DNA from: Azospirillum rugosum
GTDB taxonomy: Bacteria; Pseudomonadota; Alphaproteobacteria; Azospirillales; Azospirillaceae
Assembly: GCF_017876155.1 (NCBI RefSeq)
Contig: NZ_JAGINP010000037.1
Location: 1 to 64,000 of the forward strand
Direction of reading: 5' to 3'
Length of the DNA: 64,000 bases
Positions within the stretch are counted from its first letter, which is position 1; each line of letters starts with the position of its first letter. Under the pieces are notes generated by a model that saw only the letters and a program-made list of their open reading frames with translations, was not told where the DNA came from and ran no database searches. Positions 16,768 to 25,200 of this stretch are shown in pieces. Position numbers and translations under genes: made by a program.

Positions 16768-16884
16768 GTCATTCCCGCGAAAGCAGGAATCCAGCAAGAG
16801 CCGCGATCAGCGGCGATATGAGTCGACGCCCGATTCATATGACGCCCGGACGGGCGTCTGGATTCCCGCCTTCGCGGGAATGAC
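16768..16884. repeat. Inverted pair of dispersed GTCATTCCCGCG repeats
   Basis: Arms 16768-16794 and 16858-16884 are reverse complements with two mismatches in 27. Inside lies a second perfect 8-bp hairpin (GACGCCCG, 16841-16848, with 16851-16858). This is the widespread repeat whose translation gives VIPAKAGIQ. The right arm and part of the loop are read as the end of the esterase gene on the minus strand. Confidence 0.85.
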
Positions 16885-17940
16885 GAGAGAGTCTGTTTCG
16901 ATCCGCGGGCCGGGCGGGAATCCGTGTCCGTTCGGTTCCGTCGCCCAGCGGATCGCCTCGCCCAGGCGGGCGAGCGCTTCGCGGCTTTCCGGCAGTTCCC
17001 GGCCGTGCGCCTGGAATTCGTGGGTCATGTGCTCCCAGACCTCCAGCCGGACCTGGGCGCCTTGCTCCTGCACCGTCCGGGCGAAGTCGCGGATCATGTC
17101 GACGAGGATTTCCTTGCCGCCGGCCTGGAGGTAGAGCGGCGCCAAGCCCCGGAAGTCCTGGGCGATGGGCGACAGCTCCGCGTCGGTGAAGCCGCCCGAC
17201 CCCTTCAGCCATTCCGCGAATTGCAAGGTCATGTAGCCTTGCACGAGGTCGTAGCGGTCGTTGCCGAACTGGCTGGCGCCGCGCCGGCCGACGTCGGTCC
17301 AGGGGCTGAGGGCGATCCCGATCGCCGGTTGGGGAAGGCCCTCGCCCGGCAGCGCGGCGATGGTCATCAGCGTGAGATGGCCGCCGGCGGAATCGCCGCA
17401 CAGCACGAGGCGGGCCGGGTCGATCCCCTGGCCGAGCAGGAAGCGGTAGGCCGCCAGCCCGTCCTCGATCTGCGCCGGGTGCGGGTGTTCGGGCGTCAGG
17501 CGGTAATCGGGGGCGAAGATGGGCAGGCCCAGCGTGTCGGCCAGCATGGCGATGAAATGGCGCGTCACGGCGGCGTAGAAGCTGTAGCCGCCGCCGTGGA
17601 AGTAGAGCAGCGTGGCGTCGCCTTTTGGTGAGTGCGGGATGAACCAGTCGCCGCGCGGCTCGCCGGGGCGGCTCGGCCGGATGTCGACCGCCGGGTTCGC
17701 CTCCACCACCGCGACGAGGCTGTCGAAATAGGCCCGGCCCTCGGCGATGTTCCCGAGCGCGAAGGCGTGGTTGAACTGCGCGCGCCAGAACAGGTTGCCG
17801 ACCTCGAACGGGATCGGCCATTCCGGCACCAGCGGCCGGCCCACGGCGCGGCGGGCCAGCACGCGGAGCGTGGCGAGGGCGAGGGCGGCGAGGCTGCGGG
17901 CTTTGTGGCGGAAGCGCCCCTGGAGTAAGATCTTGGACAT
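16807..17940 (-). CDS. Alpha/beta hydrolase, HSL-type esterase
   Basis: 377 residues of the hormone-sensitive-lipase family. The oxyanion motif FHGGGYSF, nucleophile elbow GDSAGG, the Asp region GGKEILVD and the His in MTHEFQ are all in place. A hydrophobic N terminus (about residues 12-30) may anchor it. Start at 17940 with CGGAGC upstream. The last roughly 27 residues, beginning at VIPAKAGIQ, are encoded by an inserted dispersed repeat, so the ancestral C terminus probably ended near WATEPNGHGF. It is divergent from an AraC regulator, which may control it. Confidence 0.85.
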   Translation of the reverse strand: MSKILLQGRFRHKARSLAALALATLRVLARRAVGRPLVPEWPIPFEVGNLFWRAQFNHAFALGNIAEGRAYFDSLVAVVEANPAVDIRPSRPGEPRGDWFIPHSPKGDATLLYFHGGGYSFYAAVTRHFIAMLADTLGLPIFAPDYRLTPEHPHPAQIEDGLAAYRFLLGQGIDPARLVLCGDSAGGHLTLMTIAALPGEGLPQPAIGIALSPWTDVGRRGASQFGNDRYDLVQGYMTLQFAEWLKGSGGFTDAELSPIAQDFRGLAPLYLQAGGKEILVDMIRDFARTVQEQGAQVRLEVWEHMTHEFQAHGRELPESREALARLGEAIRWATEPNGHGFPPGPRIETDSLVIPAKAGIQTPVRASYESGVDSYRR

Positions 17941-18018
17941 GGTCGGGCTCCGATGGTCGGTCGGCGCCATCTCGCCGGACGCCCGGCCGGCCGTATAGAA
18001 CGGAGACGTCAACCCGCC

Positions 18019-18897
18019 ATGGCCTCCACCAGATCCGCCCGCCTGCTGTTCCCGCGCGCGGCCCTGGGCGCTTGCGTCTTTGTCGGCATGGAGCGGGACA
18101 CGCGCGGGCGGACGCTGACCGACGACCAGCGCTTCAATCACTTCCCGGCCTCGCCGCTGGCGGTGGTCTCCTGGATCTTTGACGGGACGCTCCACATGGT
18201 GGAGGAACGCGAACCCGAAGGTGCGCCGCAGCTCGGCCAGCCGCTGCCGCGGCTGTTCCTGACCGGGCCGCAGCGCCGCCCCTTCGCCAGCTGGTCGCCG
18301 GGGCCGGTGCACGCCCTGTCGGTCGCCTTCTACCCGGAAGCCCTGGCGCGCCTGACCGGGGCCGGTGCGGACCAGCTGATCGACCGCATCCGGCCGCTGG
18401 AGGAGGTGGCGTCCGACCCGTTTCTCGCCGCCTGCCGGTCTCTGTTCGACGCCGGCCCGGACGACGCGCCGTTCCGCCGGCTGGAGGAGCAGTTGGATCC
18501 GCTGTGGTCCGGTCCATGCCCGCGCGACGCCCGCGTGGCGCCGTTGCTGGGGGACTGGCTGCGCACATTGGCAGCAAAGGCCGTGCTGTCCAGGGCGGGC
18601 CGCGGCGTGCGGCAGATCCAGCGCCGCATCAAGGAGGCGACCGGACAGAGCCAGCGCGACCTGCAGCTCTTCGCCCGCGTGGAGGAGGCGGTGGTCCGCG
18701 CCAGCGCCGCGCGCGACGGGGCGCCCCTGGACCTCGCCGGGCTGGCCGGCGACGCGGGCTTCGCCGACCAGTCGCACATGGGCCGGGACATCCGCCGCGT
18801 CACCGGCCTGCCGCCGGGACGGCTGGACGAGCGCGTCGCCCGGGACGAGGCCTTCTGGTTCTACCGGCTGATCGGCGAGAGCCTCGGCGGGAAATGA
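18019..18897 (+). CDS. AraC family transcriptional regulator
   Basis: 292 residues. The C-terminal 100 residues form the double helix-turn-helix (GVRQIQRRIKEATGQSQ for the first recognition helix region, LAGDAGFADQSHMGRDIRRVTG for the second, more conserved one). The N-terminal domain is an unassigned ligand or dimerisation domain. It begins 79 bp from the divergent esterase gene, a common arrangement for a local activator. The ATG at 18019 fits better than the open upstream frame to 17953. Confidence 0.88.
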   Translation: MASTRSARLLFPRAALGACVFVGMERDTRGRTLTDDQRFNHFPASPLAVVSWIFDGTLHMVEEREPEGAPQLGQPLPRLFLTGPQRRPFASWSPGPVHALSVAFYPEALARLTGAGADQLIDRIRPLEEVASDPFLAACRSLFDAGPDDAPFRRLEEQLDPLWSGPCPRDARVAPLLGDWLRTLAAKAVLSRAGRGVRQIQRRIKEATGQSQRDLQLFARVEEAVVRASAARDGAPLDLAGLAGDAGFADQSHMGRDIRRVTGLPPGRLDERVARDEAFWFYRLIGESLGGK

Positions 18898-18900
18898 CGC

Positions 18901-20019
18901 TCAGCGCTCCACCGACTCCAGCCCTGCGCCGTCCCCAAGATCGTCCCATTGGCCGGTGCGGAAGAAGGCGTCGATGCGCTCCACCCACGGGTCGATGTCC
19001 AGGCCGTTGGCGGCCAGCCAGTCGCGGTTGAAATAGGTGCCGGCGTAGCGTTCGCCCGGATCGCAGATCAGCGTCACGACGCTGCCCTGCCGCCCGGCGC
19101 GCATCATCTCGGCGATCAGCTGGATGGAGCCCACCATGTTCGTGCCGGTGGAGCCGCCGCAGGACCGGCCCAACCTCTCCCGCAGGACCCAGACGGCGGC
19201 GACGCTGGCGGCGTCCGGCACCTTGATCATGCGGTCGATCACGCCCGGCTGGAAGGACGGCTCCACCCGCGGCCGGCCGATGCCCTCGATGCGCGAGCCG
19301 CGGTCCATTGTGGCTTTGGGGTCGTGGTTCCGGAATCCGTCGAAGAAGGCGGAATGCTCCGGGTCGGGCACGCAGACCCGCGTCGCCATCCGGCGGTAGC
19401 GCACGAAGCGCCCCATGGTGGCCGAGGTGCCGCCGGTGCCCGCCGCACAGACGATCCAGTCCGGCACGGGGTTCGGCTCCTGCGCCATCTGCTCGAAGAT
19501 GGACTGGGCGATGTTGTTGTTGCCGCGCCAGTCGGTCGCGCGTTCCGCGTAGGTGAACTGGTCCATGAAGTGGCCGTCGCAGGCCTCCGCCAGCCTCATC
19601 GCCTCGGCGCAGACTTCCGACGCGCGCTCCACCATGTGGCAGCGGCCGCCGTAGAACTCGATCTGCGCGATCTTGGCGGGGGAGGTGCCGCGCGGCACCA
19701 CCGCGACGAAGGGCAGGTCGAGCAGCTGGGCGAAATAGGCCTCCGACACGGCGGTGGAGCCCGACGACGCCTCGATCACCGTGGTCCCCTCGCGCACCCA
19801 GCCGTTGCACAGCGCATAAAGGAACAGGGAGCGCGCCAGCCGGTGCTTCAGGCTGCCGGTGGGGTGGGTGGATTCGTCCTTGAAGTAGAGCGTGACGCCC
19901 GGCGCCGCCGGGATCGGCAGGCGCAGCAGGTGCGTGTCGGCCGACCGGTTGAAGTCCGCCTCGATGCGGCGCAGCGCCTCGTCCAGCCAGGGACGCGCGG
20001 TCGGAAAAGCTCTGGTCAT
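18901..20019 (-). CDS. PLP-dependent cysteine synthase/desulfhydrase family protein
   Basis: 372 residues, fold-type II PLP enzyme. The Schiff-base Lys is in [10 protein letters not shown], the substrate loop in [12 protein letters not shown], and the phosphate-binding loop in [13 protein letters not shown]. It is longer than CysK (about 310), and its C-terminal extension ([13 protein letters not shown]) matches the Cds1-like L-cysteine desulfhydrase group. Likely reactions are cysteine breakdown to pyruvate, ammonia and sulfide, or a related beta-replacement. It stands alone and converges on the AraC gene with 3 bp between. Confidence 0.82.
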   Translation of the reverse strand: MTRAFPTARPWLDEALRRIEADFNRSADTHLLRLPIPAAPGVTLYFKDESTHPTGSLKHRLARSLFLYALCNGWVREGTTVIEASSGSTAVSEAYFAQLLDLPFVAVVPRGTSPAKIAQIEFYGGRCHMVERASEVCAEAMRLAEACDGHFMDQFTYAERATDWRGNNNIAQSIFEQMAQEPNPVPDWIVCAAGTGGTSATMGRFVRYRRMATRVCVPDPEHSAFFDGFRNHDPKATMDRGSRIEGIGRPRVEPSFQPGVIDRMIKVPDAASVAAVWVLRERLGRSCGGSTGTNMVGSIQLIAEMMRAGRQGSVVTLICDPGERYAGTYFNRDWLAANGLDIDPWVERIDAFFRTGQWDDLGDGAGLESVER

Positions 20020-20093
20020 GGCATCCTATCCAACGATGATAGGTACTCGAATAACCGCCTTTTCGACAGTTTGCACCTGTGAAATGGTTGGGC

Positions 20094-20510
20094 TCAATGG
20101 GTGCTTCCCAGATCCTGGACGGAGCCGAAACCGATCAGACCGCGCACATGGGTCAGGAGGTCCACGGGCGAGACCGGCTTGTACAGCAGCGAAATCCCCC
20201 GGTCCTTGACGATGGCCGCGGTCTGCCGGGACGTGTCGCCGGTCAGGACGGCGAGGGGAGCGTCGGGAATGTCGTCGGCCAGCAGTGACAGCCGCGCGTC
20301 GAACGACAGCCCGTCGTGGAGGTGGTAGTTCAGGACCACCGCCGCCGGGGTGATCTCGAAGCGTTTGCACAGCCGCAGGGCTTCGCCGATCGAGCGGAAC
20401 GCCAGCGTCTCGTAGCCGGCGGCGGAAAAGAAGACCTGAAGGCTCATAAGAACCAGATCGTCGTCGTCGACGAACAGAAGTATGGGAACGTTCCCTGGTG
20501 TTTCCGGCAT
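20094..20510 (-). CDS. Receiver-domain protein with Asn at the phosphorylation site
   Basis: 138 residues, a single CheY-like domain. The acidic pocket VDDDD (about 15-18), Thr90 in AVLTGD and Lys111 in LLYKPV are kept, but the phospho-acceptor is replaced: VVLNYHLHDG has Asn61 (codon AAC) where Asp is expected. It should therefore not be phosphorylated at that site and may act as a constitutive or protein-binding pseudo-receiver. AAGGAG is well placed upstream of the ATG. It follows the cobalamin-binding protein by 38 nt, so the two are probably one operon and may interact. Confidence 0.85.
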   Translation of the reverse strand: MPETPGNVPILLFVDDDDLVLMSLQVFFSAAGYETLAFRSIGEALRLCKRFEITPAAVVLNYHLHDGLSFDARLSLLADDIPDAPLAVLTGDTSRQTAAIVKDRGISLLYKPVSPVDLLTHVRGLIGFGSVQDLGSTH

Positions 20511-20548
20511 CGAGTGCTCCTTGTCATCTCCCCGCATCGCGCCCCTTG

Positions 20549-21625
20549 TCAGGGCAGGAGGCGGTTCGCGAGATCCAGCGCGCTGGCCGGGTCCTGCGCG
20601 ACGGCGGTCCCCTCCAGCCGGTCGGCGATCCCGGGGGCGGCCGCAAGGGCTTGTCCGCCGATGAGCACGGGCAGGTCGCGCGTGTCGGGGTGCGCGCGGA
20701 TGGCGCGCAGGATGGTGCGGGCGCTGCGCAGATGCATGCCCATGGACACGGACAGGAGGAGAAGGTCCGGCCGCGCCTCCGCCGCCATGCTGACGATCCC
20801 GGCCATGGGCACCGACGCGCCGAGGTAGGTCGTCATCCACCCCGCGGCTCCGAACCGGTCGCAGACGAGGCGCAGCCCGAGGTCGTGCTGGTCGCCGCCG
20901 ACGGAGGCGGCGACCAGCGACCGGCCGTTCCGGTGCTGTTTGCGCAGGGTGACGATGCGGGGATAGAGCTGCGCCACGGCCAGCTGGGTGATGGCGGAGC
21001 AGCGGTGCTCCTCCGCCACGGTGATGCGGTTCAGCTCCCACAGGCGCCCGATTTCATGCTGCACGGGGGTGATGATGCTCTCGCACACCTCCTGAAGCCC
21101 GAGGCCTTGCGCGAAGGTCCGCTTGACGAGGGCGATGGCCTGGTCGGTCCGCCCTTCCATGGCCGACAGGAAGTAGCGCCGCGCCAGCCCGTCGAGAGCA
21201 TCGGGCCCGACGGGCTCGTCGGGGTCGGGAAGGACCGGCGCGTCGTCCAGCGCGGCCCGCGCGGCGGCCAGGATGGGAAGGATCGCCTCGGCCGACGGCT
21301 TGGGCAGCAGCCCCGCGATGGCGTCCGTCAGGCAGTCGAGGTTTGCGGCAAGGTCGGCGGGCTGCACGCCCCGGCTGGCCAGGACACGGCGGGTCCACAG
21401 CGTGTAGCCGGTGAACAGGGCGGGGCTGTCGAAGGCCGTGGCGTTGACGAGGAAGGCGAGGTGGAAGGTGTTGTCCAGCGTGCAGGAGGCGCGAACCTGT
21501 TCGGCCAACGCTTTTGGAATGATGGGCCGCGTGCGGAACAGCTTGGTCATCGTCGCGTCGATCACCCACCAGCTGCGGGCTTCCAGGCGTTCCGCCGCGT
21601 CTTCCCGATCCTCGATGGTGGTCAT
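20549..21625 (-). CDS. Cobalamin-binding sensor with photoreceptor-type W-x9-EH motif
   Basis: 358 residues. Residues about 145-230 form a helical B12-cap domain with W196 followed nine residues later by E206-H207, exactly the W-x9-EH signature of CarH/LitR adenosylcobalamin photoreceptors. Residues about 236-358 are the Rossmann B12-binding domain with D245-Q-H247-D-L-G250 (the DxHxxG motif supplying the lower axial His). No MerR helix-turn-helix is present; the first 140 residues are an unassigned helical domain. GGAGG lies before the ATG. It heads an operon with the Asn receiver, suggesting signalling by protein contact, in the manner of AerR. Confidence 0.85.
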   Translation of the reverse strand: MTTIEDREDAAERLEARSWWVIDATMTKLFRTRPIIPKALAEQVRASCTLDNTFHLAFLVNATAFDSPALFTGYTLWTRRVLASRGVQPADLAANLDCLTDAIAGLLPKPSAEAILPILAAARAALDDAPVLPDPDEPVGPDALDGLARRYFLSAMEGRTDQAIALVKRTFAQGLGLQEVCESIITPVQHEIGRLWELNRITVAEEHRCSAITQLAVAQLYPRIVTLRKQHRNGRSLVAASVGGDQHDLGLRLVCDRFGAAGWMTTYLGASVPMAGIVSMAAEARPDLLLLSVSMGMHLRSARTILRAIRAHPDTRDLPVLIGGQALAAAPGIADRLEGTAVAQDPASALDLANRLLP

Positions 21626-21854
21626 GGGCCGCCTCCAAAGGCCGCCTCGATGGGCTTGGGCGAAGACGCTGGGCGTGTGCACGGCTTCGACGTCTCCTTG
21701 GTCAACGGCATGCGTGCGGTGCAGTTCCGCCATCCGTCGGTAGGCGTACCCACCGCCGCGGCTTGACGCATCGTCGTCCGCCCCCGACACTTCCCGCCAA
21801 CGCCGCGGCAGACGGCAACCGAAAGGCGCGGGCGAACCGCCCGCAGGGGGGACG

Positions 21855-22787
21855 ATGAGCGACGACCACACCAAAGCCCGCGTCGCGGGCGTCATCGGGC
21901 TGGGCTCCATGGGCATGGGGGTGGCCCTGTCGCTGCTGCGCGCGGGCTTCCGCGTCATCGGCTGCGACGAGGCCCCGGCCAAGTGCATGAGCCTGGTCAC
22001 CCACGGCGGGGAGGCCGCCGCCACGCCCGCCGAACTCGGCCGGCAGGTGGACCGCGTGGTGATCCTGGTGGCCACCGCCGACCAGGTCGAATCCGTGCTG
22101 TTCGGGCCGAACGGGATCGCCGCCACGCTGCCGAAGGGCGGCTGCGTCGTCCAGTCGGCCACCGTGCCGGCGGCCTACGCCGCGGACGCGGGACGACGGC
22201 TGGCCGATATGGGCCTTCTGATGCTGGACGCGCCGGTCAGCGGCGGCCCGGTGAAGGCGGCGGAGGGGCGCATGACGATCATGGCGTCCGGCCCGCAGGA
22301 AGCCTTCGCGCGGGCGGAGGATCTGCTGGCCGCAGCCTCCGGCACGCTGCACCGGGTGGGGACGGAGCATGGACAGGGCTCCGTCGTGAAGACGATCAAC
22401 CAGCTGCTGGCCGGCGTGCACATCGCCGCGTCCGCCGAGGCGATGGCCTTCGGCATCCGCGCCGGGGTGGACCCGCAGCGCATCTACGACGTCATCACCT
22501 CCAGCGCCGGCAACAGCTGGATGTTCGAAAACCGCGTGCCGCACATCCTGAACGGCGACTACAGCCCGCACAGCGCGGTGGACATCTTCGTGAAGGACCT
22601 GGGCATCGTCGTCGATTCGGCGCGCCGCATGACCTTCCCGACCCCGCTCGCCTCCACCGCGCTTCAGATGTTCACCATGGCGGCCTCGGCGGGCCTTGGG
22701 CGGGAGGACGACGCGGCGGTCATCAAGATCTTCGAGCGGCTGGCCGGCATCACGCTGCCGGAGCCCAAGGACAACCCGGAAGGCTGA
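21855..22787 (+). CDS. 3-hydroxyacid dehydrogenase family (LtnD-like) oxidoreductase
   Basis: 310 residues of the beta-hydroxyacid dehydrogenase family. The NAD(P) fingerprint GLGSMGMG sits near the N terminus, the substrate motif DAPVSGGPVKAAEG near residue 125, and the catalytic Lys in GSVVKTINQLL. L-threonate dehydrogenase (LtnD) is the closest family role by motif; the kinase and aldolase of the threonate route are absent here. First gene of a tightly packed trio (gaps 5 and 3 nt) with an SDR and a PLP ammonia-lyase. AGGGGGG site before the ATG. Confidence 0.87.
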   Translation: MSDDHTKARVAGVIGLGSMGMGVALSLLRAGFRVIGCDEAPAKCMSLVTHGGEAAATPAELGRQVDRVVILVATADQVESVLFGPNGIAATLPKGGCVVQSATVPAAYAADAGRRLADMGLLMLDAPVSGGPVKAAEGRMTIMASGPQEAFARAEDLLAAASGTLHRVGTEHGQGSVVKTINQLLAGVHIAASAEAMAFGIRAGVDPQRIYDVITSSAGNSWMFENRVPHILNGDYSPHSAVDIFVKDLGIVVDSARRMTFPTPLASTALQMFTMAASAGLGREDDAAVIKIFERLAGITLPEPKDNPEG

Positions 22788-22792
22788 CCACC

Positions 22793-23548
22793 ATGAGCGA
22801 GCCCCTGAAGTCCCTCATCGTCACCGGCGGCAGCCGGGGCATCGGCGCCGCGGTCGCGCGGATGGCCGCGCAACGCGGCTACGCCGTCACCTTCTCCTAC
22901 GTCGGCAACGCCGAGGCGGCGGAGGCCACCGTCAAGGCCATCACCGAGGCCGGCGGGCAGGCCCAGGCCGTCCGCGGCGACGTGGCGCGGGAGGAGGACG
23001 TGCTGGCCCTGTTCGACGCCGCGGAGGCGCGCTTCGGCCGCGCGGCCGGGCTGGTCAACAACGCCGGCATCGTCGGCCCCTACGGCCGGCTGGACGAGGC
23101 TCCGGCCGAGGGCATCCGGCGCATGCTGGACATCAACGTGCTGGGGGCGATCCTCTGCGCGCGGGAGGCGGTGAAGCGCATGTCCACGCGCCACGGCGGG
23201 GCCGGCGGGTCAATCGTCAACCTGGGCTCCATCGCCGCGGTGCTCGGCGCGCCGAACGAGTATGTCGCCTACGCGGCCAGCAAGGGCGCGGTGGACAGCA
23301 TGACCGTCGGCCTTTCCCGCGAACTGGCGCGGGACGGGATCCGGGTCAACTGCGTGCGTCCCGGTCTGATCGATACCGACATCCAGCTGATCCCCGGCGT
23401 CGGGAGCCGGCTGGACAACCCGGCCCTGACGCCGCCCATGGGGCGTCCCGGCACCGCGGACGAGGTGGCGGAGAGCGTGCTGTGGCTGTTGTCCGACGCC
23501 GCGTCCTATGTGACCGGCGCCATTCTCAACGTTTCCGGAGGTCGCTGA
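22793..23548 (+). CDS. SDR family oxidoreductase
   Basis: 251 residues, classical short-chain dehydrogenase. Cofactor motif TGGSRGIG, structural NNAG, catalytic Ser in NLGSIA followed by YAASKGA (Tyr and Lys), and VNCVRPGLIDT. A close spacing with both neighbours places it in the same transcript. The substrate is not evident; a hydroxyl or keto intermediate of the neighbouring catabolic enzymes is likely. Confidence 0.92.
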   Translation: MSEPLKSLIVTGGSRGIGAAVARMAAQRGYAVTFSYVGNAEAAEATVKAITEAGGQAQAVRGDVAREEDVLALFDAAEARFGRAAGLVNNAGIVGPYGRLDEAPAEGIRRMLDINVLGAILCAREAVKRMSTRHGGAGGSIVNLGSIAAVLGAPNEYVAYAASKGAVDSMTVGLSRELARDGIRVNCVRPGLIDTDIQLIPGVGSRLDNPALTPPMGRPGTADEVAESVLWLLSDAASYVTGAILNVSGGR

Positions 23549-23551
23549 CCC

Positions 23552-24541
23552 ATGACCGCCACCAATCTCGCCTTCGACTACCAGGACGTGGTGGAGGCCG
23601 CGCGCCGCCTGGACGGCTACGCGGTGCGCACGCCGCTGCTGGAGAACGCCTTGCTGAACGAGCGGGTCGGCGGGCGCGTACTGCTGAAGCCGGAGGTCTT
23701 GCAGCGCAGCGGCTCCTTCAAGTTCCGCGGCGCCTTCAACCGCCTGTCGCAGTTGAGCGAGGATGAGCGCAAGGGCGGGGTGGTCGCCTGGTCGTCGGGC
23801 AACCACGCGCAGGGCGTGGCCGCCGCCGCCGCGATCCTGGGCCTGCGCGCCGCAATCGTGATGCCCAAGGACGCCCCGGCGCTGAAAATCGCCAACACCC
23901 GCGGCTATGGCGCCGACGTCGTGCTCTACGATCGCTGGACGGAGAGCCGAGAGGACATCGCGCGGGGGATCGCGGAGGAGCGCGGCAGCGCCACCGTGCC
24001 GCCCTTCGACCACCCGCAGATCATGGCCGGGCAGGGCACCGTCGGGCTGGAGATCGTAGAGCAGGCGCAGGCGCTGGGCGCGGTGCCCGACGATGTGATC
24101 GCGCCGTGCAGCGGCGGCGGCCTCGTCTCCGGCATCGCCACCGCGGTGAAGCACTTCTTCCCCGACACCCGGGTGTGGAGCGCCGAGCCCGCCGGCTTCG
24201 ACGACGTCGCCCGCTCGCTCGCGAAGGGGGAGCGCGTCGGCAACGAAGGCGGCCACGCGTCGATCTGCGACGCGCTGATGTCGCCGTCGCCCGGCGCGCT
24301 GACCTTCCCGGTGATGAAGGACAAGCTCGCCGGCGGCCTCGCCGTCACCGACGCGGAGGTCCAGGCGGCCATGGCCTATGCCTTCACCGTGCTGAAGCTG
24401 GTGGTCGAGCCCGGCGGAGCCGCCGGACTGGCGGCCGTGCTGTCCGGCAAGCTTCCCGCCCGGGGCCGCACTGTCGCCGTGGTGTTGAGCGGCGGCAACG
24501 TCGATCCGGACACCTTCGTGGATGCGCTGAAGGTCGGGTGA
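23552..24541 (+). CDS. Threonine/serine ammonia-lyase family PLP enzyme
   Basis: 329 residues, fold-type II. The PLP Lys is in SGSFKFRGA, the Ser/Asn loop in WSSGNHAQGVA, and the phosphate loop in CSGGGLVSG. It lacks the C-terminal ACT-like regulatory domain of biosynthetic IlvA, so it is a catabolic-type enzyme. Candidates are L-threonine, L-serine or threo-3-hydroxyaspartate; genome context with hydroxyacid dehydrogenases favours a hydroxy-amino acid from a catabolic route, but this is inference. Ends three genes packed within 8 nt of spacing. Confidence 0.88.
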   Translation: MTATNLAFDYQDVVEAARRLDGYAVRTPLLENALLNERVGGRVLLKPEVLQRSGSFKFRGAFNRLSQLSEDERKGGVVAWSSGNHAQGVAAAAAILGLRAAIVMPKDAPALKIANTRGYGADVVLYDRWTESREDIARGIAEERGSATVPPFDHPQIMAGQGTVGLEIVEQAQALGAVPDDVIAPCSGGGLVSGIATAVKHFFPDTRVWSAEPAGFDDVARSLAKGERVGNEGGHASICDALMSPSPGALTFPVMKDKLAGGLAVTDAEVQAAMAYAFTVLKLVVEPGGAAGLAAVLSGKLPARGRTVAVVLSGGNVDPDTFVDALKVG

Positions 24542-24548
24542 GGAAGCT

Positions 24549-24571
24549 CCCTCTCCCGCCCCGGGAGAGGG
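24549..24571. terminator. Short bidirectional hairpin
   Basis: Perfect 10-bp stem CCCTCTCCCG/CGGGAGAGGG with a 3-nt loop, in the 34 bp between the convergent stops at 24541 and 24576. It resembles the small hairpins inside the larger CCCTCCC-type repeats elsewhere in the window. Confidence 0.7.
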
Positions 24572-24575
24572 AACA

Positions 24576-24941
24576 TCACTTCCCCTTGCACTTCGCCATC
24601 TCGTCCTCGCTGATCGAGAAGGCGTAGGCGTCGGTGCCCGACAGGGTGACGTTGCGCAGGACGCAGCTGCGCTTCTTCTTGTCCTTCACGCTGACGTCCC
24701 AGACGCCCGGCGTGACGTCGGACAGCTTCAGGCGCTCGTCCGCCTCCACCGTCTTGTCCTTGTCGTTCAGCGTCTGGTTCTTGCCCCATTTGTTGGTGTT
24801 GGGCTCGGCCAGCTTCAGCTCCGTGATCGTCTCGGTGGTCAGGTTCCAGAACTTCAGCGTCTGGGCCTTGGGGGTTTGGGCGTGGGCCGTGCCGGCGAGA
24901 GCGGTGGCGCAGAGAACGGTCAGGACGGTGGTGCGGAGCAT
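24576..24941 (-). CDS. Small secreted protein, unknown function
   Basis: 121 residues with a clear signal peptide (ATALAGTAHAQ cleavage region). The mature part of about 98 residues is Lys-rich, with two cysteines (in RSCVLRN and AKCKGK) that could form a disulfide, and a beta-rich pattern. Start set at 24941, where the signal peptide begins and AGGGGAA precedes the ATG; the frame is open upstream to 25049. No family recognised. It is divergent from the transport operon with 259 bp between. Confidence 0.7.
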   Translation of the reverse strand: MLRTTVLTVLCATALAGTAHAQTPKAQTLKFWNLTTETITELKLAEPNTNKWGKNQTLNDKDKTVEADERLKLSDVTPGVWDVSVKDKKKRSCVLRNVTLSGTDAYAFSISEDEMAKCKGK

Positions 24942-25200
24942 CGGGATTCCCCTGGGGCGGGTGGCACGGACGCGCACAGCTTGCCCCCGGGCGAACCCGC
25001 CGCGACATTGGACGATGGTGCTACGTCCGTGGAAAGCCGGCGGCGGCACGATTATGTCTTACCGTCGAACAAACTATCAGCTACACTGACAATATAGCGA
25101 GCAAATCCCGGAGCAACCGGGACGCCGGTTTGGGAGGACGAGACATGCCCGTTTCCCGGTTCCGGGGGCCAACGCGCCTCCGACCCGGCGGGGAGGCGCC

